Assembly: GCF_016767715.1 (NCBI RefSeq)
Contig: NZ_CP050145.1
Span: 1,984,001 to 2,048,000 of the forward strand
Direction: 5' to 3'
Length of the DNA stretch: 64,000 nucleotides
Source: Mycobacteroides chelonae
GTDB lineage: Bacteria > Actinomycetota > Actinomycetes > Mycobacteriales > Mycobacteriaceae
The notes beneath the pieces were generated by a model. It saw only the letters and a program-made list of their open reading frames with translations. It was not told where the DNA came from and did not search any database. Below, piece by piece: positions 9,811 to 18,575 of the stretch (position 1 is its first letter; every line of letters starts with the position of its first letter). Both the position numbers and the translations under genes were made by a program.

Positions 9811-10563
9811 TCACGCCACGGGGGTACAGATCAACGCGAGCGCGTCGTTGGTGGTGTCGACGCCACGGTCGCCGATCGTCTCCTCGAGCCGGGACCGCAA
9901 CACGCTGCGCGCGGCGGCATCCAGGGTGAGGTGATTGGAGTAGGTGAAGACCATGTCCAGGTACGCCTGTGTGGAGAAGTGCGGGCGGTCCAGGAAGTGC
10001 GAGTGGCGCACGTGGTAGCCCGATTTCTCGATGGTCGCCGAGACGGTGTCCTCGGTGTTGATGGAGGGGCGCTTGGTGGTGTCCATGAAATCGGCGTAGA
10101 CGGTGTCCAGGTCCTGCTGGGTGGGGGAGGTGGGCACGATGCGGTTCCACACCAGTGCGAGGCGGCCTCCCGGGCGAAGCACGGTCAACACCTTCCGCAG
10201 CGCCGCGGTGGGCTCGACCCAGTGGAAGGACTGCGCGAAGAGCACGAGGTCGAATGTCCGGCCGGCCGGCTGCCAGTCCTCGAATGTGGCCACCTCGACG
10301 TCGATGCTCTTGGCGGCCGCGATCTGTGCCATGCGTGCGTCCGGTTCAACGGCCAGCACCTCGGCGCCGGCCGCTGCCAGTTGTGCAGCCGCGATCCCGG
10401 TTCCCGCTCCCACATCGAGGGCGCGGGTATGGCCACCGGACACGAGCTCGTCGATCAGAGGTTGCGGGTACCGGGGGCGGTGACGGTCATAGGCGACGGC
10501 GGAGCCCCCAAACGATTCGGCCCGGCGGCGGTCGGTATGCGCTGGTTGCGACTGTTCCGTCAT
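9811..10563 (-). CDS. Class I SAM-dependent methyltransferase
   Basis: A 250-aa Rossmann-fold methyltransferase. The SAM-binding motif I is LDVGAGTGIAAAQLAAAGAEVLAVEPD (residues about 49-75); post-motif segments FDLVLFAQSFHWV and LRPGGRLALVWNR follow. The sequence resembles the group of small-molecule methyltransferases beginning ESFGGSAVAYDRHRPRYP. The substrate is unknown. It sits between the exonuclease gene and a small cysteine-rich protein gene, divergent from the latter. I do not recall a counterpart at this place in M. tuberculosis, so it may be a lineage-specific insertion. Confidence 0.8.
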   Translation of the reverse strand: MTEQSQPAHTDRRRAESFGGSAVAYDRHRPRYPQPLIDELVSGGHTRALDVGAGTGIAAAQLAAAGAEVLAVEPDARMAQIAAAKSIDVEVATFEDWQPAGRTFDLVLFAQSFHWVEPTAALRKVLTVLRPGGRLALVWNRIVPTSPTQQDLDTVYADFMDTTKRPSINTEDTVSATIEKSGYHVRHSHFLDRPHFSTQAYLDMVFTYSNHLTLDAAARSVLRSRLEETIGDRGVDTTNDALALICTPVA

Positions 10564-10656
10564 ACCGCAAGGGTGCCAGGCGACGCCTACTTGTCGGTGG
10601 GCGCAGTTACCGTCCGCCTGAACCCGAAAGAAACGACTGATGGGAAAGGAGGATCC

Positions 10657-10878
10657 ATGCTTATCGATTGCGACGATTGCGCGATGCGCGGCCCGGGATG
10701 CGATGACTGCGTGGTCAGCGTGCTGCTGGGGGTGCCTCAGAGGCTTGCCGACGATGAACGTGCGGCGCTGGCTGTCCTGGCCGAGGCCGGGATGGCGCCC
10801 AAGCTGCGTCTGGTGCCGATTCAGCGCACCTACGACACGCCTGATTCGGCGAAGACGCCCGATGCCGGAGTCGCATAG
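10657..10878 (+). CDS. Small cysteine-rich conserved actinobacterial protein
   Basis: A 73-aa protein with two CxxC pairs near the N-terminus (Cys 5, 8, 15 and 18 in CDDCAMRGPGCDDC), suited to binding zinc or an iron-sulfur centre. The rest is helical with no membrane segment. The ATG at 10657 is preceded by a very good ribosome-binding site (AAAGGAGGA), which strongly supports translation; the frame is also open far upstream, but that part is antisense to the methyltransferase gene. Similar small proteins next to ripC-type hydrolases are conserved in actinobacteria as far as I recall. Function unknown. Confidence 0.72.
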   Translation: MLIDCDDCAMRGPGCDDCVVSVLLGVPQRLADDERAALAVLAEAGMAPKLRLVPIQRTYDTPDSAKTPDAGVA

Positions 10879-11058
10879 GGCACACTCGAAATAGGTGCTT
10901 GATGGCCCACCCCGGGAACGGGGAGGAGAACCGACACTTACGCGACACTGACGTCGTTTCCCACTGCGGTGGACAACGTCGATGCCATTTCGTAACCTAT
11001 CTGAGACCTATCGGCGCCGTAGTTCGCGGCGATTAAATTGCAGTAAAGGGATGTTGTC
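10879..11058 (+). promoter_or_regulatory. ripC leader with tandem 11-bp repeat
   Basis: A 180-base leader with no gene. At 10932-10953 two adjacent 11-mers, CGACACTTACG and CGACACTGACG, differ at one base. An 11-bp tandem repeat puts two half-sites on the same DNA face, the usual pattern for a response-regulator dimer. The site lies about 105 bases before the ripC start. AAAGGG at 11045-11050, 8 bases before the TTG, is the likely ribosome-binding site. I looked for a c-di-AMP riboswitch, which precedes some actinobacterial cell-wall hydrolases, and did not find its conserved segments. Confidence 0.4.
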
Positions 11059-12204
11059 TTGAGTGTCGGGCGTCTTCTTCGAAATCATTCGGATCGATCG
11101 ACGCCCTCATCTCTTCGGCGCACGATGCTTGCAATGACCGCTGCCGCGCTGGTCGGCGGGGTATTTGCGGGAGGTCAGGTCGCGACTGCCGACCCCAACA
11201 ACGACGCCGTGAAGAAGCTCAACGAGCTGTCTCGCCAGGCTGAGGCAACCTCCGAAGCAGCTAACTCGGCGAAGATTGACCTCGACGCCAAGCTGGCGGC
11301 TCAGCGTGATGCCGAGAAGGCTGTTCTCGCCGATGAGGCCGTCGCCAAGGCTGCGCGCATGGCGGTCTCCACGTATCAAGTCGACGTCAACAAGGCGATG
11401 GTCGCCGCGTACATGGGTGGTAACACCAGCGGCTACGGTGCCGTGCTGACCTCCAACTCTCCGCAGAACCTGATCGACCAGTTGTCGGTGCAGCGCACGG
11501 TGGGAACCGAGATGCGTAGCCGGATGGACAGCTATCGCGCCGCGCAGTCCTCGGCCGATGAGGCCGAGCAGCGGTCCCGTGACGCCGTCGAGCAGGCCCG
11601 GGTGGCCGCCGAACAGGCCAAGAATGTTCGCGCCTCGCTGCAGGCCAAGCAGAGTCAGCTGCAGGTGCAGATCGCGGTCGTCAAGTCGCAGTACAACACC
11701 CTGAACCCCGGCCAGCGTGCTCAGCTGGCGGCACTGGCACCCGTGCCCCCGCCGCCTCCGGTGGAGCCCGGCCAGGCCCCGGATGCTCCCGAGCCGCTGA
11801 TGCAGGCTGCGGCCGCTGCGCCCGCACCGGAAGTCGCCGTCGGTGGTGGAGGTTCGGCCGTCGGTGCGAACGCCGTAGCCGCGGCGTTGACCCGGATCGG
11901 CGCGCCCTACTCGTGGGGTGGTTCCGGACCAAACGCCTTCGACTGCTCGGGCCTGGTGATGTGGGCCTACGGGCAGCAGGGCGTATCGCTGCCGCACTCC
12001 AGCCAGGCGCTCGCCCGTGGTGGCACGCCCGTGGCGCTGAGTGATCTGCAGCCGGGTGACGTCATCAACTTCTATGGGGACGCCTCACACACCGGTATCT
12101 ATGTCGGCAACGGCATGATGGTGCACGCCTCCACCTATGGTGTTCCCGTCGCAGTCGCGCCGATCACCTCCTCCGGCCCGATCTACAACGCGCGCCGCTA
12201 CTGA
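11059..12204 (+). CDS. ripC: NlpC/P60 peptidoglycan hydrolase RipC
   Basis: A 381-aa secreted D,L-endopeptidase that cuts peptide stems of peptidoglycan during growth and division. The TTG start is set by its ribosome-binding site and by the signal peptide that follows (MLAMTAAALVGGVFAGGQVATA, cut near ADPNND). Residues about 48-220 form a long coiled coil, followed by a proline-rich linker and the C-terminal NlpC/P60 domain. Catalytic Cys296 lies in FDCSGLVMWAYG and His344 in ASHTGIYVG. In M. tuberculosis the homologue (Rv2190c) is activated by FtsEX through its coiled coil. pimB' and an envelope lipoprotein follow downstream. Confidence 0.92.
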   Translation: MSVGRLLRNHSDRSTPSSLRRTMLAMTAAALVGGVFAGGQVATADPNNDAVKKLNELSRQAEATSEAANSAKIDLDAKLAAQRDAEKAVLADEAVAKAARMAVSTYQVDVNKAMVAAYMGGNTSGYGAVLTSNSPQNLIDQLSVQRTVGTEMRSRMDSYRAAQSSADEAEQRSRDAVEQARVAAEQAKNVRASLQAKQSQLQVQIAVVKSQYNTLNPGQRAQLAALAPVPPPPPVEPGQAPDAPEPLMQAAAAAPAPEVAVGGGGSAVGANAVAAALTRIGAPYSWGGSGPNAFDCSGLVMWAYGQQGVSLPHSSQALARGGTPVALSDLQPGDVINFYGDASHTGIYVGNGMMVHASTYGVPVAVAPITSSGPIYNARRY

Positions 12205-12224
12205 GCCGCGGCCGTCGCGCGCGG

Positions 12225-13430
12225 GTGTCCGGGGGAGCACGCTGGACATCGCTGCTCACGGTGGTTCTGCTGATTCTCTGCGGTTGTCGTGCACAGTCCG
12301 CCGCGCCGGTGACCGATGTGCGTACAGCGATTCAGGCATTGCTGACGCGCTACTCCGAGGCCTTGCGCAGCGGTGATATCGCGGCACTGGACGCCGTTGT
12401 CGCTCCCGACAGATCCAGCTTTGTCGAGGCTCAACGCGGGCTGCAGAAGAACCTGTCGGGGCTGAAGACGGACAGATTCGAGTATCGGCTGGCCACCGAG
12501 GTTCCAGCCGATCCCGTTGCGCCGCATCAACAATGGACATTGGACGTGGCGCTGTTCTATGCGGTCAGCGGAGTGGACAAGGTTGCCGTCAGGCGCCCCG
12601 CCACTGTCGGAGTGCTGCACGCCAACGACACCTGGCGGATGGTCGACGCCAGCGCGGTCGCGGTTCCGTGGCAGTTCGCGCCCGCGGTCGAGACGCGGAG
12701 CAGGCTGGGGGACCGGGACGTGGTGGTGCTCGGGCATCCTGGTTCGGTGGTCGCGCCACGTCTTGCCGACGAGATCGCCGGTGCGTTGACGGCGCTGTCG
12801 GAATTCTGGGGACCGCAGTGGCAGGCGGGAGTGCTACTGGTCGCGGCAGAATCAGACGCCGAGTTCGCTGCTCTTGTCGGAGGCGAAGATACCGATGGAA
12901 TAGCCGCCGCCGCCGTCGCCGATCGTGTCGAAAGCGGAGTCGCCGTGGGACAACGGGTGATATTCGCACCGGGCGCGGCGGGACTGCCACCCGATCAGTT
13001 CCGTGTGGTGCTGCGTCATGAACTCTTCCATGCCGCGGCCCGCACGGTCACCGGCGATCACGCACCCCTCTGGTTGGTGGAGGGGGTGGCCGATTACAAC
13101 GGGCGCCGCGGCAGCGGTACCCCCTTCCGGAACGCGGCGCCCACATTGGCCAGTGCCCTTGCCGTGGGACGGATTCCGGATCATCTGCCCACTGACGAAG
13201 AAATCGAGAGTCCGGGAACTAAACGCACACAGGCATACGAGGAGGCTTGGTCGGTGGCGCAGTATGTGGCCGAAACCTTCGGTGAACCCAAGCTGGTACA
13301 GCTGTACCGGTATGGGGCCGGTATCTCGCCGAGTGCGCAGGGTGTGGCCATCCAGCAGGCGTTGGGCGTCGATGAGGCGACACTGGTACGGCAGTGGCAG
13401 AGCTGGCTCGGCTCTCGTCTACTACGGTAG
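12225..13430 (+). CDS. Putative lipoprotein zinc metallopeptidase
   Basis: A 401-aa protein beginning at a GTG 20 bases after the ripC stop. The N-terminus is a signal sequence with a possible lipobox (LILCGC). A SnoaL/NTF2-like stretch (about residues 30-145) precedes a peptidase-like half carrying HELFH (His265, Glu266, His269) and, 17 residues later, LVEGVADY with Glu286. This is the HExxH...E ligand pattern of gluzincin metallopeptidases, so an outward-facing zinc protease is plausible. The gene occupies the position of Rv2189c between ripC and pimB'. The family assignment rests on motifs only. Confidence 0.68.
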   Translation: MSGGARWTSLLTVVLLILCGCRAQSAAPVTDVRTAIQALLTRYSEALRSGDIAALDAVVAPDRSSFVEAQRGLQKNLSGLKTDRFEYRLATEVPADPVAPHQQWTLDVALFYAVSGVDKVAVRRPATVGVLHANDTWRMVDASAVAVPWQFAPAVETRSRLGDRDVVVLGHPGSVVAPRLADEIAGALTALSEFWGPQWQAGVLLVAAESDAEFAALVGGEDTDGIAAAAVADRVESGVAVGQRVIFAPGAAGLPPDQFRVVLRHELFHAAARTVTGDHAPLWLVEGVADYNGRRGSGTPFRNAAPTLASALAVGRIPDHLPTDEEIESPGTKRTQAYEEAWSVAQYVAETFGEPKLVQLYRYGAGISPSAQGVAIQQALGVDEATLVRQWQSWLGSRLLR

Positions 13431-13435
13431 GCGTC

Positions 13436-14593
13436 GTGACATTTCAGCCTGGCGGCCGACGGCATCGGATCCTGTTGGTCACCAACGATTTTCCGCCCAG
13501 GCCCGGGGGTATTCAGTCCTACCTGCAAGAGTTGGTGACCCACCTGGCCGGATCGCATGAGGTGACCGTGTACGCGCCGCGGTGGAAAGGATGCGAGCGA
13601 TACGATGCCGCGGCCGACTATCAGGTGGTGCGGCACCCGACCTCGTTGATGCTTCCGAGCCCTGGTGTCCGCCAGCGCATGGTGGACCTCATCAGATCGC
13701 AGCACTCCGACGTGGTGTGGTTCGGCGCGGCCGCGCCGTTGGCGCTGTTGTCGTCGGCCGCCAAGGCGGCGGGAGCCGCCGTCACGGCCGCCAGCACGCA
13801 CGGGCACGAGGTCGGCTGGTCGATGCTCCCGGTGGCACGGTCCGCCTTGCGGCAGATCGGCGAGAGCACCGACGTGATCACCTACGTCAGCCGCTATACA
13901 CGCGGACGCTTCGCGGCGGCCTTCGGTCCGCGCGCCGCACTGGAACATCTGCCCGCCGGAGTCGACACCAATAGATTCCGTCCTGACCCGATGGCACGCG
14001 AGGAGCTGCGACGCCGCTACGGGCTCGGCGAGCGGCCGACCATCGTGTGCGTCTCCCGGCTCGTTCCGCGCAAGGGCCAAGACATGCTCATCGAGGCGCT
14101 GCCGGCGATCCGGGAACGTGTCGACGGCGCGGCGCTGGTGATCGTGGGTGGTGGTCCGTACACGGAACCGTTGCGGGCGTTGGCTAGTCGAGTCGGTGTC
14201 GATGAGCATGTGGTGTTCACCGGTGGTGTGCCATGGGAGGAGCTACCCGCTCATCACGCGATGGGCGATGTCTTCGCGATGCCCTGCCGTACCCGTGGAG
14301 CGGGGCTCGACGTGGAGGGGCTGGGGATAGTGTTTCTGGAGGCGTCGGCCTGCGGAGTCCCGGTGGTCGCCGGAAACTCAGGGGGTGCACCGGAAACCGT
14401 GCGTGACGGTGAGACGGGGCTTGTCGTTGATGGCAGATCGCTACCCGCGATCACGGACGCGATCGTCCAGATCCTGTCCGATCCGGTGCGGGCCGCAGCT
14501 ATGGGGGAGGCGGGGCGTTCCTGGGTGACCGATCACTGGCGCTGGGATCATCATGCCGCCCGGTTCGCCGAGTTGGTCAGCGGCTCTGCATAA
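13436..14593 (+). CDS. pimB: GDP-mannose-dependent mannosyltransferase PimB'
   Basis: A 385-aa GT4 (GT-B fold) enzyme that adds the second mannose to phosphatidylinositol monomannoside at the inner face of the membrane. The N-terminal half carries VTNDFPPRPGGIQSY. The C-terminal nucleotide-sugar site has VSRLVPRKGQDMLIEALP and the retaining-GT4 motif EGLGIVFLEASACGVPVVAGNSGGAPE. The GTG at 13436, 5 bases after the upstream stop, gives the expected N-terminus. The adjacent genes are the lipoprotein peptidase and a methyltransferase 9 bases downstream, probably one transcript. It matches Rv2188c in position and sequence. Confidence 0.93.
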   Translation: MTFQPGGRRHRILLVTNDFPPRPGGIQSYLQELVTHLAGSHEVTVYAPRWKGCERYDAAADYQVVRHPTSLMLPSPGVRQRMVDLIRSQHSDVVWFGAAAPLALLSSAAKAAGAAVTAASTHGHEVGWSMLPVARSALRQIGESTDVITYVSRYTRGRFAAAFGPRAALEHLPAGVDTNRFRPDPMAREELRRRYGLGERPTIVCVSRLVPRKGQDMLIEALPAIRERVDGAALVIVGGGPYTEPLRALASRVGVDEHVVFTGGVPWEELPAHHAMGDVFAMPCRTRGAGLDVEGLGIVFLEASACGVPVVAGNSGGAPETVRDGETGLVVDGRSLPAITDAIVQILSDPVRAAAMGEAGRSWVTDHWRWDHHAARFAELVSGSA

Positions 14594-14602
14594 GCTTGGC
14601 TG

Positions 14603-15337
14603 GTGGAGCCTGTCGAACATGCGCGGCACACGCGCGAGGTGTACGACCGGCTTGCGCCGGTCTGGTCAGCGACCACCGATGACGGGCCATTCAATGGACT
14701 GCTGGAGAGACCGGCGCTGAGGTCACTGGTCCCGCGCCCCCTCAAAGGCAGGGCGGTCCTGGATGTCGGATGCGGTTCGGGCGCTCAGTGCGCATGGCTT
14801 CTCGACGAGGGGGCGAACGTCACCGGGGTGGACCTGAGCCCCGTGATGATCGAGCAGGCTCGCCGCCGCTGTGGCTCGCGGGCGAACCTGTTGGTCGCTG
14901 ACATGGCCGAACCCCTGCCCCTCGAGTCCCGGTCGTTTGATGGCGTGACGTGTTCGCTTGCCTTGCACTACCTGCGTGACTGGCAGGTACCGCTCGCGTC
15001 CTTCGCCAGGGTTCTGCGCCCCGGTGGCTGGGCGGTGATCTCGCTGGATCATCCCTTTGGCGCCCCGTTGCCCGATCAGAGCGACGGATACTTTCAGTGT
15101 CAGCTCGTCAGCGATACCTGGAACAAAGCGGATGTAGAGGTGACCCAATACTTTTGGAGACGTCCACTTGCGCAGGTGGTCGATGCGTTCGCTGAGGCAG
15201 GGTTCGTCGTCGAGCGCATCGTGGAACCGCAGCCATCCCGTGAGGCGATGCTGCGTTATCCCACCGCGCTACAGAACGTCGTCGACTCACCCAGCTTTAT
15301 CGTCTATCGACTGCGCTACTCGGGTGACCCCGAGTAG
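14603..15337 (+). CDS. Class I SAM-dependent methyltransferase
   Basis: A 244-aa methyltransferase with motif [27 protein letters not shown] (about residues 50-75), then [18 protein letters not shown] and [15 protein letters not shown]. It starts at a GTG 9 bases after pimB' and is probably co-transcribed with it. The 3' end overlaps the convergent fadD15 by 22 bases. No counterpart comes to mind at this spot in M. tuberculosis. The co-expression with pimB' hints at a lipid or glycolipid substrate, but that is only inference. Confidence 0.8.
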   Translation: MEPVEHARHTREVYDRLAPVWSATTDDGPFNGLLERPALRSLVPRPLKGRAVLDVGCGSGAQCAWLLDEGANVTGVDLSPVMIEQARRRCGSRANLLVADMAEPLPLESRSFDGVTCSLALHYLRDWQVPLASFARVLRPGGWAVISLDHPFGAPLPDQSDGYFQCQLVSDTWNKADVEVTQYFWRRPLAQVVDAFAEAGFVVERIVEPQPSREAMLRYPTALQNVVDSPSFIVYRLRYSGDPE

Positions 15338-17127
15338 ATCGCGTCGATGTCTGCCGCGAACTTCTCGGCCACCACATTGCGCTTCACCTTGAGTGTCGGC
15401 GTCATCTCGCCGGTGGCTTCGGTGAAGTCAACCGGCAAGATCCGGAACTTCTTGATGGCTTCGGCATGGGAGACAACCTGATTGGCAGCCTTGACGGCGG
15501 TCTCGATCTCCGCGAGTAGATCGGGATCCTGGACCAGGTCGGCGACGGTGGCCTCGGCGGGCTTGCCATTGCGCTGCTTCCAGCCGTCGATGGCTTCGGG
15601 GTCGATGGTGATGAGCGCTCCGATGAACGGCTGCTTGTCGCCGACGGCCATCGCCTGACTGATCAACGGATGAGCGCGCAGCTGATCCTCCAGCACCGCG
15701 GGTGCGACGTTCTTACCGCCGGCGGTAACGATGATTTCCTTCTTGCGACCGGTGATCGTGACGAAGCCGTCCTCATCGATCGCGCCCAGGTCGCCGGTGT
15801 GGAACCAGCCATCCACGATCGACTCGCTGGTCGCGGTCGGGTTGTTCCAGTACCCGCTGAATACGACGCCACCGGACACCAGTAGTTCGCCGTCGTCGCC
15901 GAGCTTCACGGCGTTACCGGGCAATGGCCTACCGACACTGCCGATCTTGAGCCCACCGATCACGTTCACCGCGCAGGCTGCTGTCGTTTCGGTGAGCCCG
16001 TAGCCCTCGTAGATGGTCAGGCCGACGCCGCGGTAGAAGTGACCGAGTCGGGCACCCAGCGGCGCTCCACCGGAGATCGATGCCACGCATTCTCCGCCGA
16101 GCGCCGCACGCAGCTTGCCGTAGACCAGCTTGTCGAAGGCGGCGCGCTTGGCGCGCAACACGATGCCCGGCCCGCCGTTGTCCAGCGCCTGGCTGTATTC
16201 GACGGCGGTGTCGGCGGCGGCGTCGAAAATCTTTCCCTTGCCGTCGTTTTGGGCGTTCTGGCGAGCGGTGTTGTACACCTTCTCGAAGATGCGGGGGACA
16301 GAGACGATGAAGGTGGGCTTGAAGATCCCGAACGTCGGTACCAGCGTCTTGATGTCACTGGTGAATCCGACGCTTACCTTGGACTGGAAGCACGCCATCG
16401 CGATACCCCGCGCGAGTACGTGTGCCAGCGGCAGGAAGATCAGTGTCCGGCTGCCCTTCTGCAAGTAATCGGGGAAAACGGCACGCGCACCGCGGGTTTC
16501 GTACACCAGGTTGGAGTGGGTGAGCTGGCAGCCTTTGGGGCGGCCGGTGGTTCCCGAGGTGTAGATGAGTGTCGCGGGATCGCTGGCCTTGATGGCGCCG
16601 AGTCGGCCGCTGAGCTCGGCGGGGTCAACACCGGACCCAGCCTCGGCGAGCTCATCGAGAGCCGCGGGGGCAGTAGAACTGGCGATGTGAAACACGGTGC
16701 GCAGGTTGGGGAGTTCGGGTGCTAGTTCTTCGGCGATCTTGGCATGCGCATCGGTCTCCACGAACAGCGCCACCGCCGCGGAATCCTGCAACACCCACCG
16801 GACCTGATCGGCCGAGGACGTCTCGTAGATGGGAACGGTGATGGCGCCGATCGACAGCACTGCGTAGTCGATGATCGTCCACTCGTACCGTGTCGCCGAG
16901 ATCAGTGCCACGCGATCACCGGGCGCCACGCCCTTGGCGATCAGGCCGTTGGCCACCGCACGGATCTGCGCGGCGGCCTCCGCGTAGGTGACGGGCGTCC
17001 ACGTGTCGTCGATGAGACGGGAGAACGCCGCCTGGTTGGGGTCTTCACGCTCGTAGTCGTAGACGGCATGAACAACCGATGCGTTGTCCTCGACAGTGAA
17101 TGGGGCAGGAACGCTGAACTCTCGCAC
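15316..17127 (-). CDS. fadD15: Long-chain fatty-acyl-CoA ligase FadD15
   Basis: A 603-aa ANL-family adenylating enzyme that activates long-chain fatty acids to acyl-CoA. The P-loop motif is [16 protein letters not shown], the A5 motif [10 protein letters not shown] and the A8 hinge [28 protein letters not shown]; the C-terminal catalytic lysine lies in TPTLKVKR. The length is usual for the AMP-forming group that includes Rv2187. The start is a GTG at 17127. It is transcribed towards the pimB'-linked methyltransferase and diverges from the SRPBCC gene 81 bases away. Confidence 0.93.
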   Translation of the reverse strand: MREFSVPAPFTVEDNASVVHAVYDYEREDPNQAAFSRLIDDTWTPVTYAEAAAQIRAVANGLIAKGVAPGDRVALISATRYEWTIIDYAVLSIGAITVPIYETSSADQVRWVLQDSAAVALFVETDAHAKIAEELAPELPNLRTVFHIASSTAPAALDELAEAGSGVDPAELSGRLGAIKASDPATLIYTSGTTGRPKGCQLTHSNLVYETRGARAVFPDYLQKGSRTLIFLPLAHVLARGIAMACFQSKVSVGFTSDIKTLVPTFGIFKPTFIVSVPRIFEKVYNTARQNAQNDGKGKIFDAAADTAVEYSQALDNGGPGIVLRAKRAAFDKLVYGKLRAALGGECVASISGGAPLGARLGHFYRGVGLTIYEGYGLTETTAACAVNVIGGLKIGSVGRPLPGNAVKLGDDGELLVSGGVVFSGYWNNPTATSESIVDGWFHTGDLGAIDEDGFVTITGRKKEIIVTAGGKNVAPAVLEDQLRAHPLISQAMAVGDKQPFIGALITIDPEAIDGWKQRNGKPAEATVADLVQDPDLLAEIETAVKAANQVVSHAEAIKKFRILPVDFTEATGEMTPTLKVKRNVVAEKFAADIDAIYSGSPE

Positions 17128-17208
17128 CTGCTCAGACTAGTCGTGGCCTCAGGATCGTCGAAGACGTTGCCGCATTTCCTTCGGCGGCGAGGCTTAAGCT
17201 AGTGCGCG

Positions 17209-17604
17209 ATGAACAGCATTCAGGTCGCCGACCAGACCTTTATCGCCGCAGATCCCGCGGACATCGGCCGCGCTATCTCGAACCCCGCCGATTGGCGCCG
17301 TTGGTGGCCTGACCTGCAGCTCAACGTTGTCGAGGAGCGCGGCGAAAAGGGCATCCGCTGGACGGTTGCCGGGCCTCTCACCGGAACAATGGAGGTGTGG
17401 CTGGAGCCCGCGCTGGACGGGGCGATCCTGCACTACTTCCTGCACGCCGAGCCGACCGGAGCCAGCGCCGTACAGGTGGCCAAGCTGAATCTGGCCCAGC
17501 TCAATCACGCGCGTCGGGTCACCGGCAAGCGGTTCGCCTTCGGGGTCAAGCAGCGGCTCGAGGCGGGCCGGACGATTGGCGAATCGTGGGTGCCGCAGGC
17601 CTGA
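17209..17604 (+). CDS. SRPBCC (START-like) protein, Rv2186c family
   Basis: A 131-aa protein with the helix-grip pattern of the polyketide cyclase/START superfamily: an N-terminal strand (QVADQTFIAADPADIGRAI), the NPADWRRWWPDL segment and a C-terminal amphipathic helix. Such proteins bind hydrophobic ligands in an internal cavity. No catalytic residues can be named. It is divergent from fadD15, and its stop directly abuts the stop of the convergent Ddn-like gene. A second SRPBCC gene lies 0.5 kb further on, as in the Rv2186c-Rv2185c pair. Confidence 0.78.
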   Translation: MNSIQVADQTFIAADPADIGRAISNPADWRRWWPDLQLNVVEERGEKGIRWTVAGPLTGTMEVWLEPALDGAILHYFLHAEPTGASAVQVAKLNLAQLNHARRVTGKRFAFGVKQRLEAGRTIGESWVPQA

Positions 17605-18033
17605 TCAGGCGGCGGCGAGCACGACCAGCGGGATGGGTCGGGACGTCGCCCGCTGGTAGGCGCTGTAATGACCAGAGTTGTTGGTGTCGGCTAACTTCCA
17701 CAACCGCTCGTAATCCGTGTCGCCGGGCAGGAGTGCCGTCGCGCGGACGCGGCGCCGGTGCCGGCCCAATTGCACCTGTACCTCCGGGTGGGCCTTCAGG
17801 TTGTGGTACCAGGCAGGATTGCGCCGCGCGCCACCATTAGAGGCCACGATGACGAGATTGTCGCCGTCTTTGGCATAGGTCAGCGAGTTGATGCGCTGTG
17901 CCCCGGTCTTGGCCCCGATGGAGGTCAGCAGCAGGCTGGGGGCCATTCCCGGAACGTGATGACCCAGATAGCCTTTCGACGCGATGTAGATGCTCTGGTG
18001 CACACCGAGCACCTTCGCCACCAGACGGCTCAT
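17605..18033 (-). CDS. Deazaflavin (F420)-dependent nitroreductase family protein
   Basis: A 142-aa split-barrel protein of the Ddn/nitroreductase family. Visible signatures are LLLTSIGAKTGAQRINSLTYAKDGDNLVIVASNGGARRNPAWYHNLKAHPEVQV, in which the TG-R and NP-WYHNL elements contact F420 in characterised relatives. The ATG at 18033 is preceded by a very good ribosome-binding site (AAGGAGAG). It faces the SRPBCC gene tail to tail with no spacer and is divergent from the next SRPBCC gene. Physiological substrate unknown; relatives reduce quinones and nitroimidazoles. Confidence 0.85.
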   Translation of the reverse strand: MSRLVAKVLGVHQSIYIASKGYLGHHVPGMAPSLLLTSIGAKTGAQRINSLTYAKDGDNLVIVASNGGARRNPAWYHNLKAHPEVQVQLGRHRRRVRATALLPGDTDYERLWKLADTNNSGHYSAYQRATSRPIPLVVLAAA

Positions 18034-18115
18034 GGGCGTCTCTCCTTCGCGCAGCTGCGGCGAATTGCCAGGATGGGAGTATCCGAGCGCCAGGGAGAAG
18101 GGTACCGTCTGTCAG

Positions 18116-18556
18116 GTGGCTGAGAAGACTACCCAAACGATTGCCATCGATGCCGAACCCGGCAAAGTGATGGCGGTGATCGCCGATATCGGCGCCTACC
18201 CGGAATGGGTGTCGGAGTACAAGGAAACCGAGGTGCTCGACACCGACGCCGAAGGCAGGGTCAAACGTGCCCGGTTGGTGCTGGACGCCGGTGTCCTCAA
18301 GGACACCCAGGTCCTGGAGTACGTGTGGTCTCCGGATGGCCGCAAGGTCACCTGGACCTTGGCGGAGAGTTCCCTCTTACGGTCGCTGGAAGGGACATAC
18401 CTTTTGGCGCCCAAGGGGTCTGGTACCGAGGTGACGTATGAGCTCGCGGTCGACCTTCAAATTCCGATGATCGGAATGCTCAAGCGCAAGGCCGAACGCA
18501 AGATCACCGACTCCGCACTCAAGGATTTGAAGAAGCGAGTCGAATCTGACCGCTAG
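18116..18556 (+). CDS. SRPBCC (START-like) protein, Rv2185c (TB16.3) family
   Basis: A 146-aa helix-grip protein: VAEKTTQTIAIDAEPGKVMAVIADIGAYPEWV at the N-terminus and a Lys-rich C-terminal helix ending KDLKKRVESDR. The GTG at 18116 is chosen because the frame further upstream is antisense to the Ddn-like gene. It lies 19 bases before the ArsA-like ATPase and is very likely in one operon with it and the following two genes. The family probably binds a lipid or aromatic ligand; no direct function is known to me. Confidence 0.82.
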   Translation: MAEKTTQTIAIDAEPGKVMAVIADIGAYPEWVSEYKETEVLDTDAEGRVKRARLVLDAGVLKDTQVLEYVWSPDGRKVTWTLAESSLLRSLEGTYLLAPKGSGTEVTYELAVDLQIPMIGMLKRKAERKITDSALKDLKKRVESDR

Positions 18557-18575
18557 CGACGTCGGGGAGGATCTC

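Noticed and set aside
10879..11058. Possible c-di-AMP (ydaO-type) riboswitch before ripC
   Set aside because: Some actinobacterial hydrolase genes have one, but the conserved segments I remember (such as GGGTGAATC and the CAGCTAACC part) are absent.
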